NCBI RefSeq assembly: GCF_028069655.1
Contig: NZ_JAMCOS010000001.1
Coordinates: forward strand, 92,001 to 156,000
DNA: 64,000 bases
Direction of reading: 5' to 3'
Source of the DNA: Acidovorax sp. NCPPB 4044
GTDB taxonomy: Bacteria > Pseudomonadota > Gammaproteobacteria > Burkholderiales > Burkholderiaceae_C
A program made the position numbers and the translations under genes. Shown piece after piece: positions 34,410 to 43,406 of this stretch (positions are counted from its first letter, which is position 1; every line of letters starts with the position of its first letter). The notes beneath the pieces were generated by a model. That model was not told the DNA's origin, did not search any database, and saw only the letters and a program-made list of their open reading frames with translations.

Positions 34410-36191
34410 ATGGAATGGTTCAAGCGACTGAAGGTAGGCACCAAGCTCATCGCCGGGTTTCTGGCGGTGGCGGCGATCGGTGCCCTGATCGGAACGGCCG
34501 GAATCCTGCGTTCCAGCGAGATTAACGACCTGGCCGACCTGATGTATGACCGCGAGATCGCGGGCCTGTCCCATGCCTCCGAGGCCAACATCCAGCTGAT
34601 CGGTGCCAGCCGGGCGATCCGCAGCGCGGTGCTGGCCATCACGCAGGAGGAGCGGCGCGCGCACGTGGCTTCGGTGCAGACACGCCTGAAGGCCATGCAC
34701 GAAGAGCTGGCCAAGACGGCGAATTTCTTCGTCACCGACGAAGGCAAGGCCCGCGTCCTGGAAACCCAGCGGGCCGTGCAAGCCTACGATGCCGGCCTGC
34801 AGTCGGTCCTGGCGATGCTGCAGACCGAGGAACTGTCGAACACGCGGGCCTCCATGGTCAAGATCAACGAGGTCCGGCAGATCGCGGACAAGGCCGACGA
34901 TCTGCTGGGCGACCTGGTCGATCGCAAGAGGCTCAATGCCAAGGAACTGAATGACCAGACGGGCGTGATCTACCAGCAGGTGCGCCTGATCCTGATCAGC
35001 CTCACCGTCGGCGGTGTGGTACTGGGCGTGGCCATCGGAGCCCTGCTCACGCGCGGGCTGACCGGCCAGCTGGGCGGCGAGCCCGCCGATGTGGCGCTGG
35101 TGGCCGGCGCCATTGCGCGCGGAGACCTCACCTACCCGATCGATGTGTCGCGCGCGAAGCCGGGCAGCGTGGTTGCCGCGATGCAGAGGATGCAGGCCTC
35201 GCTGCGCGACGTGGTCGGGACGGTTCGCAGCAGCAGCGGCAACATCGCCGTGGGCGCCACCCAGATCGCCACGGGCAATGCCGACCTGTCCCAGCGGACC
35301 GAAGAACAGGCCAGCAACCTCGAAGAGACCGCGGCATCGATGGAGGAGCTGACCAGCACGGTGATGAGCAGTGCCGACACGGCAAGGCAGGCGGCGGAGC
35401 TGGCCCGGTCTGCCAGCCAGGCCGCACAAAAGGGCGGCGAGGTGGTCGGGCAGGTCGTGTCGATGATGGGGGAGATCAACACGTCCTCCCAGAGGATCGC
35501 CGACATCATCGGCGTGATCGATGGCATCGCGTTCCAGACCAACATCCTGGCGCTCAATGCGGCCGTGGAAGCGGCGCGCGCGGGTGAGCAGGGCCGGGGC
35601 TTCGCGGTGGTGGCCAGCGAAGTGCGCAGCCTGGCCCAGAAGAGCGCCGAAGCGGCCAAGGAAATCAAGACGCTGATCCACGACAGCGTGGAGAAGGTGG
35701 CCAACGGAGGCCAGCTCGTGAATGCGGCCGGCACTTCGATGGAAGACATCGTCGGGCAGGTCCGCAGGGTCAGCAACCTGATCCAGGAGATCACCTCGGC
35801 CACGCAGGAGCAGACATCCGGGCTCAGCCAGATCAATGAAGCAGTGATGCAGATCGACCAGGTCACGCAGCAGAATGCCGCGCTGGTCGAGGAATCTGCC
35901 GCCGCTGCCGACAGCCTCAACCTGCAGGTCAAGCAGCTGGTCGCAGCCGTGGACGTGTTCAAGATCGACGACGCGGCGCCCGCCACACCCCGGCCGCCTG
36001 CCGCGGCAGTGCCCGGCGCTGCCCGGCCGCAGGCCCGGGCACTCCCGGCGCAGGCGGGCAAGCGCCCCGCGCCGGCCACGCTGCCCCGGCCTGCCGCAGC
36101 ACCGCGGCCAGCGCTCGCCTCTGCGAATGCGCCGAAGGCGGCAGGCAGCAGCCAGGGGAGCAAGGACAACGGCGACTGGGAAACCTTTTGA
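34410..36191 (+). CDS. Methyl-accepting chemotaxis protein with CheR/CheB-docking tail
   Basis: A 593-residue chemoreceptor. The first membrane segment is at about residues 11-33, a helical periplasmic sensor of the four-helix-bundle type extends to about 190, the second segment is at about 192-212, then HAMP, and the signalling domain has the tip [21 protein letters not shown] Pro/Ala-rich flexible tail of about 60 residues ends in DWETF, close to the NWETF pentapeptide of E. coli Tar/Tsr that tethers CheR and CheB. It is therefore likely a high-abundance, self-adapting receptor. I chose the ATG at 34410 because it gives a normal membrane-insertion N-terminus. Confidence 0.95.
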   Translation: MEWFKRLKVGTKLIAGFLAVAAIGALIGTAGILRSSEINDLADLMYDREIAGLSHASEANIQLIGASRAIRSAVLAITQEERRAHVASVQTRLKAMHEELAKTANFFVTDEGKARVLETQRAVQAYDAGLQSVLAMLQTEELSNTRASMVKINEVRQIADKADDLLGDLVDRKRLNAKELNDQTGVIYQQVRLILISLTVGGVVLGVAIGALLTRGLTGQLGGEPADVALVAGAIARGDLTYPIDVSRAKPGSVVAAMQRMQASLRDVVGTVRSSSGNIAVGATQIATGNADLSQRTEEQASNLEETAASMEELTSTVMSSADTARQAAELARSASQAAQKGGEVVGQVVSMMGEINTSSQRIADIIGVIDGIAFQTNILALNAAVEAARAGEQGRGFAVVASEVRSLAQKSAEAAKEIKTLIHDSVEKVANGGQLVNAAGTSMEDIVGQVRRVSNLIQEITSATQEQTSGLSQINEAVMQIDQVTQQNAALVEESAAAADSLNLQVKQLVAAVDVFKIDDAAPATPRPPAAAVPGAARPQARALPAQAGKRPAPATLPRPAAAPRPALASANAPKAAGSSQGSKDNGDWETF

Positions 36192-36239
36192 GGAATCCGC
36201 AGCGGCCCGCGCGGGCTGCTGGGCGGTGCCTGGCGCGGC

Positions 36240-36893
36240 TCAGCCGGCGCTGATCCCCGGCGCCGAGCGGATGCTCCCGGGCTCCGCGATCCGATCGAAC
36301 ATGAAAGCCGCAACCGCTTCGCGCGAGACGGCCATGGAATGCCGGGTGGCGCCGTAGAGCCCCACGTTCAGCCGCCCGCTGGCCGGGCGCTGGGTCAGGA
36401 AAGCCACCCGCACCATCGTCCAGTCCAGAGACGATGCCCGGATCGTCCGGGCCAGGCCGATGATGTCGCGGTAAGCCCCGGGCATGGCGGCGCGGATGAG
36501 CGCTGCGGGCATCCGGATCTTCCAGTCGAAGCCATCCGCGGGATCGGCTGCCGTTCCGGTGGAGACCGCAATGAGGCGCTTCACGCCTTCCTGCTCCATG
36601 GCCAGAATGATCGCTTCCATGGCATGGGTGATCGGAAGGTCGCCGGGGTGCCGGAGTGCGGTGGGGCCGAGGGCCGAGAGCACGGCATCGGAACCCCGGA
36701 TGGCTTCCCGCAGCCTGGCCGCATCGGTCAGTGCGCCGCTGATGGCACGCACGCCGGGGTGGTCGAACGCCGTGCCCGGGCGCGCGAAGACGGTGACGTC
36801 CATTCCGCGCCGCAGGCCTTCGGCGATGAGGTGCCGTCCGGTCTTGCCGGTGGCACCGAAGAGGGCCACCTTCCTGGGTGGGCGTGAGGGCAT
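36240..36893 (-). CDS. NAD(P)-binding oxidoreductase (atypical SDR, NmrA/YwnB-like)
   Basis: A 217-residue Rossmann-fold protein with VALFGATGKTGRHLIAEGLRRG at the N-terminus and the GALTDAARLREAIRGSDAVLSALG segment typical of NAD(P)H-binding atypical SDRs. No Tyr-x3-Lys catalytic pair stands out. It starts 13 bases after the DoxX-like gene and is probably co-transcribed with it, both opposite the HxlR regulator. Such sets often answer quinone or electrophile stress (inference). It is convergent with the chemoreceptor gene. Confidence 0.85.
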   Translation of the reverse strand: MPSRPPRKVALFGATGKTGRHLIAEGLRRGMDVTVFARPGTAFDHPGVRAISGALTDAARLREAIRGSDAVLSALGPTALRHPGDLPITHAMEAIILAMEQEGVKRLIAVSTGTAADPADGFDWKIRMPAALIRAAMPGAYRDIIGLARTIRASSLDWTMVRVAFLTQRPASGRLNVGLYGATRHSMAVSREAVAAFMFDRIAEPGSIRSAPGISAG

Positions 36894-36906
36894 GTCGCAG
36901 GCCTCC

Positions 36907-37314
36907 TCAGTGGGCACTCGAGCGCAGCGCCGCCGCGCCCGGGGCATAGGCCGAGGGGACATCGCGCGCGGCGTTCTGCGTGGCGAACGACACCGTGAGC
37001 AGCACGAGGCCCAGGGCGGCCGGCAAGGCCGCGCTGGGCTTGCGCACGCCGATGTGCGCAGCAGCGGACAGCAGCAGGTGGTAGAGCATGCCGGCGTAGG
37101 CAAGGTCGCTGAGCGCTGCGCCAGGGCGCACCAGCAGGGCCGCCACGGCCAGGAACTTCGCGGCCGTGAGGATGGGCACGAGATAGGCCGGATACCCCAG
37201 GCCGGCCAGGGCCTGGCGGACCCCGTCGCTCCTGGCGACGTACAGGGTGCCGGAGGCAAGGTAGAGCAGGGACAGCAATGCAGTGCTGGCCCAGTAGAGC
37301 GGGTTCTCGGTCAT
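36907..37314 (-). CDS. DoxX-like small membrane protein
   Basis: 135 residues with four hydrophobic segments, matching the DoxX-like/DUF4345-type layout (WASTALLSLLYLASGTLYV, then KFLAVAALLV, MLYHLLLSAAAHIG, and ALPAALGLVLLTVSFATQ). The start is uncertain: ATG at 37314 has GGAAA six bases before it, while an in-frame ATG at 37326 would add four residues. First gene of the operon divergent from the HxlR regulator. Confidence 0.75.
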   Translation of the reverse strand: MTENPLYWASTALLSLLYLASGTLYVARSDGVRQALAGLGYPAYLVPILTAAKFLAVAALLVRPGAALSDLAYAGMLYHLLLSAAAHIGVRKPSAALPAALGLVLLTVSFATQNAARDVPSAYAPGAAALRSSAH

Positions 37315-37394
37315 CGGGATTTCCATTGCGGGCGGGATTGCCACGAACGGCAAGAATGTCGGCTAGCATCGAATTCCACAAGTAGGATGAAAAA

Positions 37395-37787
37395 ATGATG
37401 CCTAGTATGGAAAACCAGACCAGTGGCGGTTCGGGCGCCAACATGCACGAGGAGATGCGCAGGGCATTCGCGCTCCTCTCCGGCAAATGGAAGCTCGAAA
37501 TCATGTGGCTGCTCAACCAGCGGGTCTACCGCTTCGGTGAGCTTCGCAAGGCCATCCCGGGCATCACCCAGCACATGCTGACGGCGCAATTGCGGGAGCT
37601 GGAGACCGATGGCCTGGTGTCGCGCACCGTCTTTGCCGAAGTGCCTCCGCGCGTGGAGTACGCGATCACCGCCAAGGCCCGCGGGCTCGGCCCCACGATG
37701 GAAGCGCTCACGCGCTGGTGGACCGAATACGGCGCGAGCGTTCCGGCCAGACCGGCACCGCGGGGCCGCAAGCCCGGGGCCGGTTGA
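37395..37787 (+). CDS. HxlR-family transcriptional regulator
   Basis: A 130-residue winged-helix regulator with the family core: SGKWKLEIMWLLNQRVYRFGELRKAIPGITQHMLTAQLRELE (shown here as residues about 29-70) and the wing VPPRVEYAITAKA. AGGA lies 7 bases before the ATG. It is divergent from the DoxX-like and NAD(P)-binding genes. HxlR proteins often sense reactive electrophiles or quinones; no Cys is visible in this one, so a thiol switch is unlikely here. Confidence 0.92.
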   Translation: MMPSMENQTSGGSGANMHEEMRRAFALLSGKWKLEIMWLLNQRVYRFGELRKAIPGITQHMLTAQLRELETDGLVSRTVFAEVPPRVEYAITAKARGLGPTMEALTRWWTEYGASVPARPAPRGRKPGAG

Positions 37788-37816
37788 ATCCTGCGGGCGC
37801 CTCGCCCGGGCTGGGG

Positions 37817-37822
37817 GATAAT
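37817..37822 (+). promoter_or_regulatory. -10 element of rnpB
   Basis: GATAAT ends 9 bases before the 5' end of the RNase P RNA, the expected spacing. No clear -35 hexamer could be identified, which fits an extended or growth-regulated promoter. Confidence 0.7.
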
Positions 37823-37831
37823 CCCGCCCGT

Positions 37832-38165
37832 GAAGCGCGCCAGACCGCCGCTGGTGCGATCTGGGAAACCAGGCACTGGAGGAACGTCCGGACTGCACAG
37901 GACGGCGTAGCAGCTAACGGCTGTCCACCGCGAGGTGAGGATCAGAGCAACAGAGACGAGTCCGGCGGGGGTACCGCAAGGTAGACCAGCCGGGGTGAAA
38001 CGGGCAATCTCTACGCGCAGCAATACCAAGTAGGCCAGCGTTGACGTGGTTCCGCGGAGCTGGCGGGTAGGTAGCATCGAGCCGGGCGGGCGACCCCCGG
38101 CCCAGAGTAATGGCGGTCACATGCGGGCAACCGCATGCACAGAATCCGGCTTATCGGCGCGCTTC
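37832..38165 (+). ncRNA. rnpB: RNase P RNA, bacterial type A
   Basis: About 334 bases. The ends form the P1 helix GAAGCGCGCC/GGCGCGCTTC. Conserved core sequences are present: GGAGGAACGTCCGGACT near the 5' end, CAGAGCAACAGAGA, GGGTGAAACGG, TACCAAGTAGGCC and ACAGAATCCGGCTTATCGG near the 3' end. It processes the 5' ends of pre-tRNAs with the RnpA protein. A -10 hexamer and a strong terminator flank it. Confidence 0.97.
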
Positions 38166-38183
38166 ACACTTTGGGGTTCCATC

Positions 38184-38222
38184 ACGGCCTGTCCCGCCGC
38201 CGCGCGGGCACAGGCCGTTTTT
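38184..38222 (+). terminator. Rho-independent terminator of rnpB
   Basis: ACGGCCTGT (38184-38192) pairs with ACAGGCCGT (38210-38218), with an inner CCCGC/GCGGG pairing, and ends in TTTTT. The T-run touches the stop codon of the convergent protease gene. Confidence 0.92.
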
Positions 38223-39472
38223 CATGGCCGCGCGCAGTGCGGAGCGCGGCCCGCCCGCAACTGTTCGGCGCGCTCCTGCGTGCCGGGGTGCGTGGCCAGC
38301 AAGGCGAGCAGGCCGGTGTCGTCCGTGGGGGCGGCGCGTGCCGCCGATGCACCGCTGGCGCGCTCCCGTGGGGGCTGCTTCGCGCTGTCCCTGGCATTGG
38401 TGCCGGCTTCGGCGGCTTCGTGCGCGTCGCGCGACACGGCGAGCAGCAGGTCGGCCATGGGCGCCGTCGGCAGGCCGGCATGGGCCATGAGCGCGATGGC
38501 ATGGCAGTCGGCCTCGCGTTCGTGCGCGCGGCTGTACGCGAAGCCGGTGAGCATGGCGCCGCCCATCGACATCAGGCTCGACACATCGCCCAGCGCCAGG
38601 CCCAGCCCCACATTGAGCACGCCCTGTTCGACCACCGTGCGCGTGGTGTGGCGGTGCACGACATGGCCCACCTCGTGCGCGAGCACGCCCATCAGCGCGT
38701 CGTCGCCGAGTCCGTTGCGCCGGGCGGTCTCGGCCAGGCCGTCGGTCATCACCACGGTGCCCCCGGGCAGGGCCAGGGCATTGGCGCCCAGCCCGTGGCG
38801 GAATTCGAGCCGCAGCGTGGGCGCATAGCCCGGATAGCGCTGCAGCGAGGCCGGCATGCCCTGCACGAGTGCATCGAAGCGTGCACGCAGTTGGTCCTGC
38901 CGCTCCCGCGCCAGGCGCGACGGCTTCAGGGTGCCGTGGTCCATGCGCTCCAGCGTCTCCTGCGAGAGCGTGGTTTCCCATGAAAGAGGAATGTGCCGCG
39001 TGAGCTGGGTTGCCAGCCAGGGTGTGCCGTACCGGTAGAAGAGCACGAGCGCCAGCACGGACGCGAGCAGCACCGCGATGAACGCCGGCCAGCGGGTCTG
39101 CATGCGCTGCGCGATGCCGGCGCGGTGGCCTGCCGACTGCAGGGCTTGGTGCCAGCGGGCGACGGCATCGCCCGCGACTTCGAGGCTGCCGCGGTCGCCC
39201 AGGTCCACCACCAGCCGCGGGGGAGGGCGGCGGGGGTTCCAGGACTCCGGCCAGTCCACCGCATCGTGCGCGAAACGTTCCGGGGCCACCGCGGGCTGCC
39301 CCACCGGGTGCAGCGTGAGCGTGGGGCCGCGGGGGCCGGGAGCGATGGCCGCGAGCACGGCCCGGCCCTGGCTGCCGCGCCCGTCGAACCAGCGGGCGGG
39401 CACCGGGAGCGCGGGGCGCGCCCCGGTGGCATCGTCCTGGGGGCTGGCTGCGGGCGGGGAGGGGTGCGCCAT
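38222..39472 (-). CDS. M48-family metalloprotease, membrane anchored
   Basis: A 416-residue protein. An N-terminal cytoplasmic region of about 125 residues is followed by one membrane segment (PAFIAVLLASVLALVLFYRYG), then an M48 peptidase domain with HEVGH (about residue 263) and the third zinc ligand in READCHAIAL. It resembles a widespread group placed next to YjgN/DUF898 genes, and here it follows such a gene by 25 bases. It probably acts on envelope proteins. Its stop overlaps the end of the rnpB terminator. Confidence 0.9.
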   Translation of the reverse strand: MAHPSPPAASPQDDATGARPALPVPARWFDGRGSQGRAVLAAIAPGPRGPTLTLHPVGQPAVAPERFAHDAVDWPESWNPRRPPPRLVVDLGDRGSLEVAGDAVARWHQALQSAGHRAGIAQRMQTRWPAFIAVLLASVLALVLFYRYGTPWLATQLTRHIPLSWETTLSQETLERMDHGTLKPSRLARERQDQLRARFDALVQGMPASLQRYPGYAPTLRLEFRHGLGANALALPGGTVVMTDGLAETARRNGLGDDALMGVLAHEVGHVVHRHTTRTVVEQGVLNVGLGLALGDVSSLMSMGGAMLTGFAYSRAHEREADCHAIALMAHAGLPTAPMADLLLAVSRDAHEAAEAGTNARDSAKQPPRERASGASAARAAPTDDTGLLALLATHPGTQERAEQLRAGRAPHCARP

Positions 39473-39497
39473 GGGTGCGGGAACGGGCCGGGGCCGC

Positions 39498-40739
39498 TCA
39501 GCCGATGAGGTCCAGCCCCGCAGCGTCCGCCAGGGCGTCGCCCACGCCGCTCTGCTGCTGCCGCACCAACTGGCCCGTGACCTGGTCCACGCCGCCCTTG
39601 ACGTGCAGCGTGACGGATTCGAGCTTCATGCGGTATTCGCTCACCCGGGCGAAAGGCCGGTAGAAGCCGAGCGTGAGCAGCGTGAGGAAGAGGTTCTTGA
39701 TCCTCAGCCCCACGAAACGGCCCGCGCGCAGGTTGCATTTGAAGCGGGCCATGCGGCTCACGCCGATCTGGTCCCAGGTGAGCTGGAACATGCGGGCTTC
39801 GCGGTAGGCACGGGCCGGCGCGGAGGCCAGCAGCATCAGGAACCCGAAGAGGAAGATGCCCGCGACGATGAACACGAACAGCCACATCCCGAGGCGCTGC
39901 ACCTTGCCGGCGATCAGCATCCACGAGCCACCGAAGGCCACGCCGAGCACGGCGCCGATCAGCAGCACGGACAGGATGAACACCGCCACCGTGGCGAGCC
40001 ATACCTTCACGAAATCCATGTACACCGGCTTCCAGCGGCCGGGCTCGCTGCCCAGGCGGGAATGCAGCACCAGCATGCTGCGGTAGTTGTATTCGAGCCG
40101 GATGAAGCACAGCACCGTGAGCGCCAGCGCCACGGCGATCAGGCCCCACATCGCGCCGGTGACCTGCGGAAGCTTGCGGCCCGAAGGAGCGATCTGCGCC
40201 TCCGGCGCGATGGCGCGCAGGCCGAAAACGGCCACCAGCCACACGGCCGCGATGGCGAACACCGGCCAGCTGGCGGCATAGACCTGGCGCCAGTTCGCGG
40301 TGAACTGCAGCCGCAGGCCGCGCCAGCGCGTGTTGCCGAGCCGGAAGCGCATCGCGCTGCCCCAGATGAGCGGCGAGAGCAGGGCGCCGGCGATGATGAA
40401 CAGGCCCACGGCCGTGTCCTGGCCCGAGCGCGCGGCGATCTGGTAGGCCGCCGTGAGGCCCACGAGCACCAGGAAGCCGAACACCATGCGCCGCTGCTGG
40501 CCCGTGAATTCGAGCGGGCTGCCGGCCACCAGGGTGTGGCCGTAGAAATACTGCGCGGTGCGCCGGCGTGCCCAGGGCGTGTAGAGCCCCAGCGTGACGA
40601 TGCCCAGCAGCACGTTGACGATCCAGACGCGGAAGTATTCGCCCCCGCTGCCCGTGAACCGGAGCGGATGCGGCTCGATGCCGTGCGATGCGAACGATGA
40701 CGACATGCGGCCCGGGTGGGGCTCGACGCGTTGATCCAT
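39498..40739 (-). CDS. YjgN/DUF898 family membrane protein
   Basis: 413 residues with about six to seven hydrophobic segments. The family motif GGEYFRVWIVNVLLGIVTLGLYTPWARRRTAQYFYGHT lies near residues 35-70, and a second TLLTLGFYRPFARVSEYRM segment lies near the C-terminus. GGGGGG precedes the ATG at 40739. It is followed immediately by the M48 protease gene, so the two are likely one unit. Transport or scaffold role; function not established. Confidence 0.9.
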   Translation of the reverse strand: MDQRVEPHPGRMSSSFASHGIEPHPLRFTGSGGEYFRVWIVNVLLGIVTLGLYTPWARRRTAQYFYGHTLVAGSPLEFTGQQRRMVFGFLVLVGLTAAYQIAARSGQDTAVGLFIIAGALLSPLIWGSAMRFRLGNTRWRGLRLQFTANWRQVYAASWPVFAIAAVWLVAVFGLRAIAPEAQIAPSGRKLPQVTGAMWGLIAVALALTVLCFIRLEYNYRSMLVLHSRLGSEPGRWKPVYMDFVKVWLATVAVFILSVLLIGAVLGVAFGGSWMLIAGKVQRLGMWLFVFIVAGIFLFGFLMLLASAPARAYREARMFQLTWDQIGVSRMARFKCNLRAGRFVGLRIKNLFLTLLTLGFYRPFARVSEYRMKLESVTLHVKGGVDQVTGQLVRQQQSGVGDALADAAGLDLIG

Positions 40740-40838
40740 GGAATTGACCCCCCTCGAAGAGGCCGGCAGTGTAGCGCAGCACGGCCGCGCGGGACGGCCC
40801 TGCGTGGCCGCACAGCCGCCATCCGATGGGCGCATGCA

Positions 40839-40855
40839 GCTATTGTTTTAATAGC
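40839..40855. repeat. Degenerate copy of the dispersed repeat core
   Basis: GCTATT-GTTTT-AATAGC, the palindromic core of the dispersed repeat without the GCCGCCGGAT flank. It lies between the pseudouridine-synthase-like gene and the YjgN gene. Confidence 0.6.
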
Positions 40856-40873
40856 GCCGGGACGGCATCGCCG

Positions 40874-41674
40874 CTAGAACCGTTCCCAGGGCAGCAGATA
40901 GCGCCACTGCCCCTCGGGCAGCTTGGCGAGCGCCACGCGCCCGATGCGCAGGCGCTTGATGGCGGTGGCGCGCAGCCCCACGGCCTCGCACATGGCGGGA
41001 ATCTGTCCGGGGCGGATGCCCTTCATCGCAAAGCGCAGCCGTGTCTCGCTCTGCCAGCTCACCTTGGCCGGCGGAAGGGGGCGGCCGTTGAATTCCAGGC
41101 CCTGGCACAGGCGCGCGAGGCCGCCTTCGGCGATGCGGCCTTCCACCGTCACGACGCATTCCTGCTCCAGCGTCTCGATGTCCTCCTCCAGCCGCCGGGC
41201 CATGCGGCGGTCCTGCGTGAAGACCACGAGACCGCTGGCCGCGGCGGCGAGGGGCGTGAAACACTCCAGCTGCCGGAAGTGCCGCTGCAGCACGCGCACC
41301 GGCGGGCTGTCGCCCGCATACCGCGTGGCGGGCTCCAGCAGCGCGGCGGCATCGGGGGCCCCGCTGCCGCGGGCATGCCGCGGATCGCCGGCCGGGCCCT
41401 GGCCGAGGCCGGCTTCCCAGCCGTTCGGCTTGTGCAGCAGCAGCGTGACGGGGGGAATCTCCTGCGCCCGGGCGCCGGCGGCGACCACGATGGCCTGGCC
41501 CGGCTGCACGCGCGCGCCCGGCAGTTCGCTCACCTGCCCATCGACCTGCACATGGCCGCCTTCGACCAGCCATTCGGCTTCGCGGCGCGAGCAGCCCTGC
41601 AGCTCCGCCACCCGCTTGGCCAGGCGCATGCTGTCTCCGTCGGCGCCCCCGGTTCCGTGCTGGTGCTCACGCAT
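40874..41674 (-). CDS. Pseudouridine synthase homologue (RsuA/RluF type) lacking the catalytic Asp
   Basis: A 266-residue protein. An S4 RNA-binding domain (MRLAKRVAELQGCSRREAEWLVEGG, about residues 16-40) is followed by a RsuA-type domain with LLLHKPNGWEAG. The family catalytic motif GRLD-x2-(S/T)-x-GL reads TPLAAAASGLVVFTQD here, so the Asp is replaced by Ala, and the RQIRRMC motif reads GQIPAMCEAVG. It may bind rRNA without modifying it. The ATG at 41674 overlaps the end of the upstream gene by 8 bases. Confidence 0.85.
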   Translation of the reverse strand: MREHQHGTGGADGDSMRLAKRVAELQGCSRREAEWLVEGGHVQVDGQVSELPGARVQPGQAIVVAAGARAQEIPPVTLLLHKPNGWEAGLGQGPAGDPRHARGSGAPDAAALLEPATRYAGDSPPVRVLQRHFRQLECFTPLAAAASGLVVFTQDRRMARRLEEDIETLEQECVVTVEGRIAEGGLARLCQGLEFNGRPLPPAKVSWQSETRLRFAMKGIRPGQIPAMCEAVGLRATAIKRLRIGRVALAKLPEGQWRYLLPWERF

Positions 41675-43340
41675 GGCCCGCCTCCATCGCGCGGATGCGC
41701 TCCACGTGCGCCAGCAGCGACCGCTGCGCCACGGGCCACAGGCGCTCGGGCACGTCGGCATAGGCCTGCCGGACCCAGTCGTCCATGCTGCCGTCCGGCA
41801 GCGACTGCATGGCCGCGAGCACCTTCGACTCGCGCGCCATGCGGTGGGCCTTCAGCCGCGCGATGGCGCCGCGCGCATCGGCCAGCGCGTACCCGTGCGC
41901 GGGCAGGATGAATTCCACGCCGTGCTGCGCGCAGAGCGTGTCCAGCCGGTCGAGCGATGCGAGGTAGTCGTCCATGTTTCCGTCGGGTGGGTCGATCACG
42001 GTGGTGCTGCCGTTCAGGATGTGGTCGCCGCTGAAGAGCAGGCCGTCCTCCCGCAGCAGCAGGCAGAGGTGGTTGGCCGCGTGGCCGGGCGTGTGCACCG
42101 CTTCGAGGGTGTGCGTGACATCGCCTTCCAGCCGGTGGCCGGTGAGCGTGAGGCGCTCTCCGTCCGCCAGCGTCCGGTCGGGCACGAAGCGGCTGGCCGC
42201 ACGCGCGGTGGGCGCCGACGCCAGGCCCAGCACGGGCGGCCGGGGGCGGCCCGTGGCCGCCACGCGCTCGGCGAGCGGCGCGGCGCCGGGCGCGTGGTCG
42301 GCATGGGAATGGGTGCAGACGATGGCGCGGATGTCGCCGCCCGCGGCATGCCAGAGGCGTTCGAGGTGGGCCTCGTCGGCCGGGCCGGGATCGATGGCGA
42401 TATAGCCGGTGGACGGGTCGCCCACCAGGTAGCTGTTCGTGCCCGGGCCGGTCATCGCCCCCGGGTTGGGCGCGGTGAGGCGCTGCAGGTTCTTCAGCAG
42501 CGCCACCGGACGCTCCGGCTGCCAGTCGAGCGGGTGCACGATCTGCCCGTCCGGGCAGACCAGGGCGAGTTCGCCGTAGGGCGGCTCGTGCTCCATATAG
42601 CGCGCCTCGCGCCCGCCGAGCAGGCCCGCGCGCGGGCAGCTCGTCCACAGCGGCTGCTCATGGGCCACGGCGGCCAGCACCGCGTCGGCGCTGGCGAACC
42701 CCGCCAGCCGCTCCAGCGTGCGGATGGTGGGGAAGATCATGAAGAACTGCCCGGCCGTATGGCGGTCCAGCGCGTCCTGCGGGCGCAGCCACACGGGCTC
42801 GAACTGCTCGGTCTCGTCGGCCAGGGGCTCCTGCCCCTCGGGCATGCGCGCGACCAGGAACGGCACGTCGAAGCGCTTGGGCAGGTCGCGGTCGGCGGTC
42901 CAGTGCGCGAGCAGGAACACGGCATCGGCCGCGAGGCGCAGGCCGCGCGCGGCGCACTGTGCGGCGAAGGGCGCGCCGCGGTCGAGCGCGGCGATGTCGT
43001 CGGCCCCCGCGAAGCGGCCGTCCGCCCGGCGCGCGAGCAGCACGCCCAGTTCCTCGAAGCTCTCGCGGATGGCGGCGATCGCCTGGGTGGTGCGTTCGTG
43101 CGTCTGCGCGGGGCGGCGGTCGGCCAGGGCCTGCGTGGCGGGCTCGCCGTCCAGTGCATCGATGGCGCCGCCGGGGAAGACATAGGCGCCCGGCGCGAAG
43201 CTGGCCTGCGGAGAGCGCCGCGTCATGAGCACTTCGAGGCCCGCGTTGCCGGGCGCATCGCGCAGCAGCAGCACGGTCGCCGCGGCGCGGGTGGCGGCGG
43301 GTTCGCGGTGGGGATGGAGTTGTTGGGAGGGGCGGGGCAT
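41667..43340 (-). CDS. NUDIX hydrolase - metallo-beta-lactamase fusion
   Basis: 557 residues. The N-terminal half (about 1-255) is NUDIX-like with FPGGAID and AIRESFEELGV, the two ends of the NUDIX box separated by an insertion of about 30 residues. The C-terminal half is a metallo-beta-lactamase-fold hydrolase with CTHSHADHAPG, HTPGHAANHL, FSGDHIL and PAHGY, similar to LACTB2-type enzymes. It may act on nucleotide-like or CoA-thioester substrates. The pseudouridine-synthase homologue overlaps its 3' end and is probably co-translated. Confidence 0.9.
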   Translation of the reverse strand: MPRPSQQLHPHREPAATRAAATVLLLRDAPGNAGLEVLMTRRSPQASFAPGAYVFPGGAIDALDGEPATQALADRRPAQTHERTTQAIAAIRESFEELGVLLARRADGRFAGADDIAALDRGAPFAAQCAARGLRLAADAVFLLAHWTADRDLPKRFDVPFLVARMPEGQEPLADETEQFEPVWLRPQDALDRHTAGQFFMIFPTIRTLERLAGFASADAVLAAVAHEQPLWTSCPRAGLLGGREARYMEHEPPYGELALVCPDGQIVHPLDWQPERPVALLKNLQRLTAPNPGAMTGPGTNSYLVGDPSTGYIAIDPGPADEAHLERLWHAAGGDIRAIVCTHSHADHAPGAAPLAERVAATGRPRPPVLGLASAPTARAASRFVPDRTLADGERLTLTGHRLEGDVTHTLEAVHTPGHAANHLCLLLREDGLLFSGDHILNGSTTVIDPPDGNMDDYLASLDRLDTLCAQHGVEFILPAHGYALADARGAIARLKAHRMARESKVLAAMQSLPDGSMDDWVRQAYADVPERLWPVAQRSLLAHVERIRAMEAGHA

Positions 43341-43406
43341 CGGGCGATTATCGGCAGCGGCCCTCCCGCGGCGGGAGAGGGGCCTTCCTGGCCCGTGGCC
43401 GCCGGC

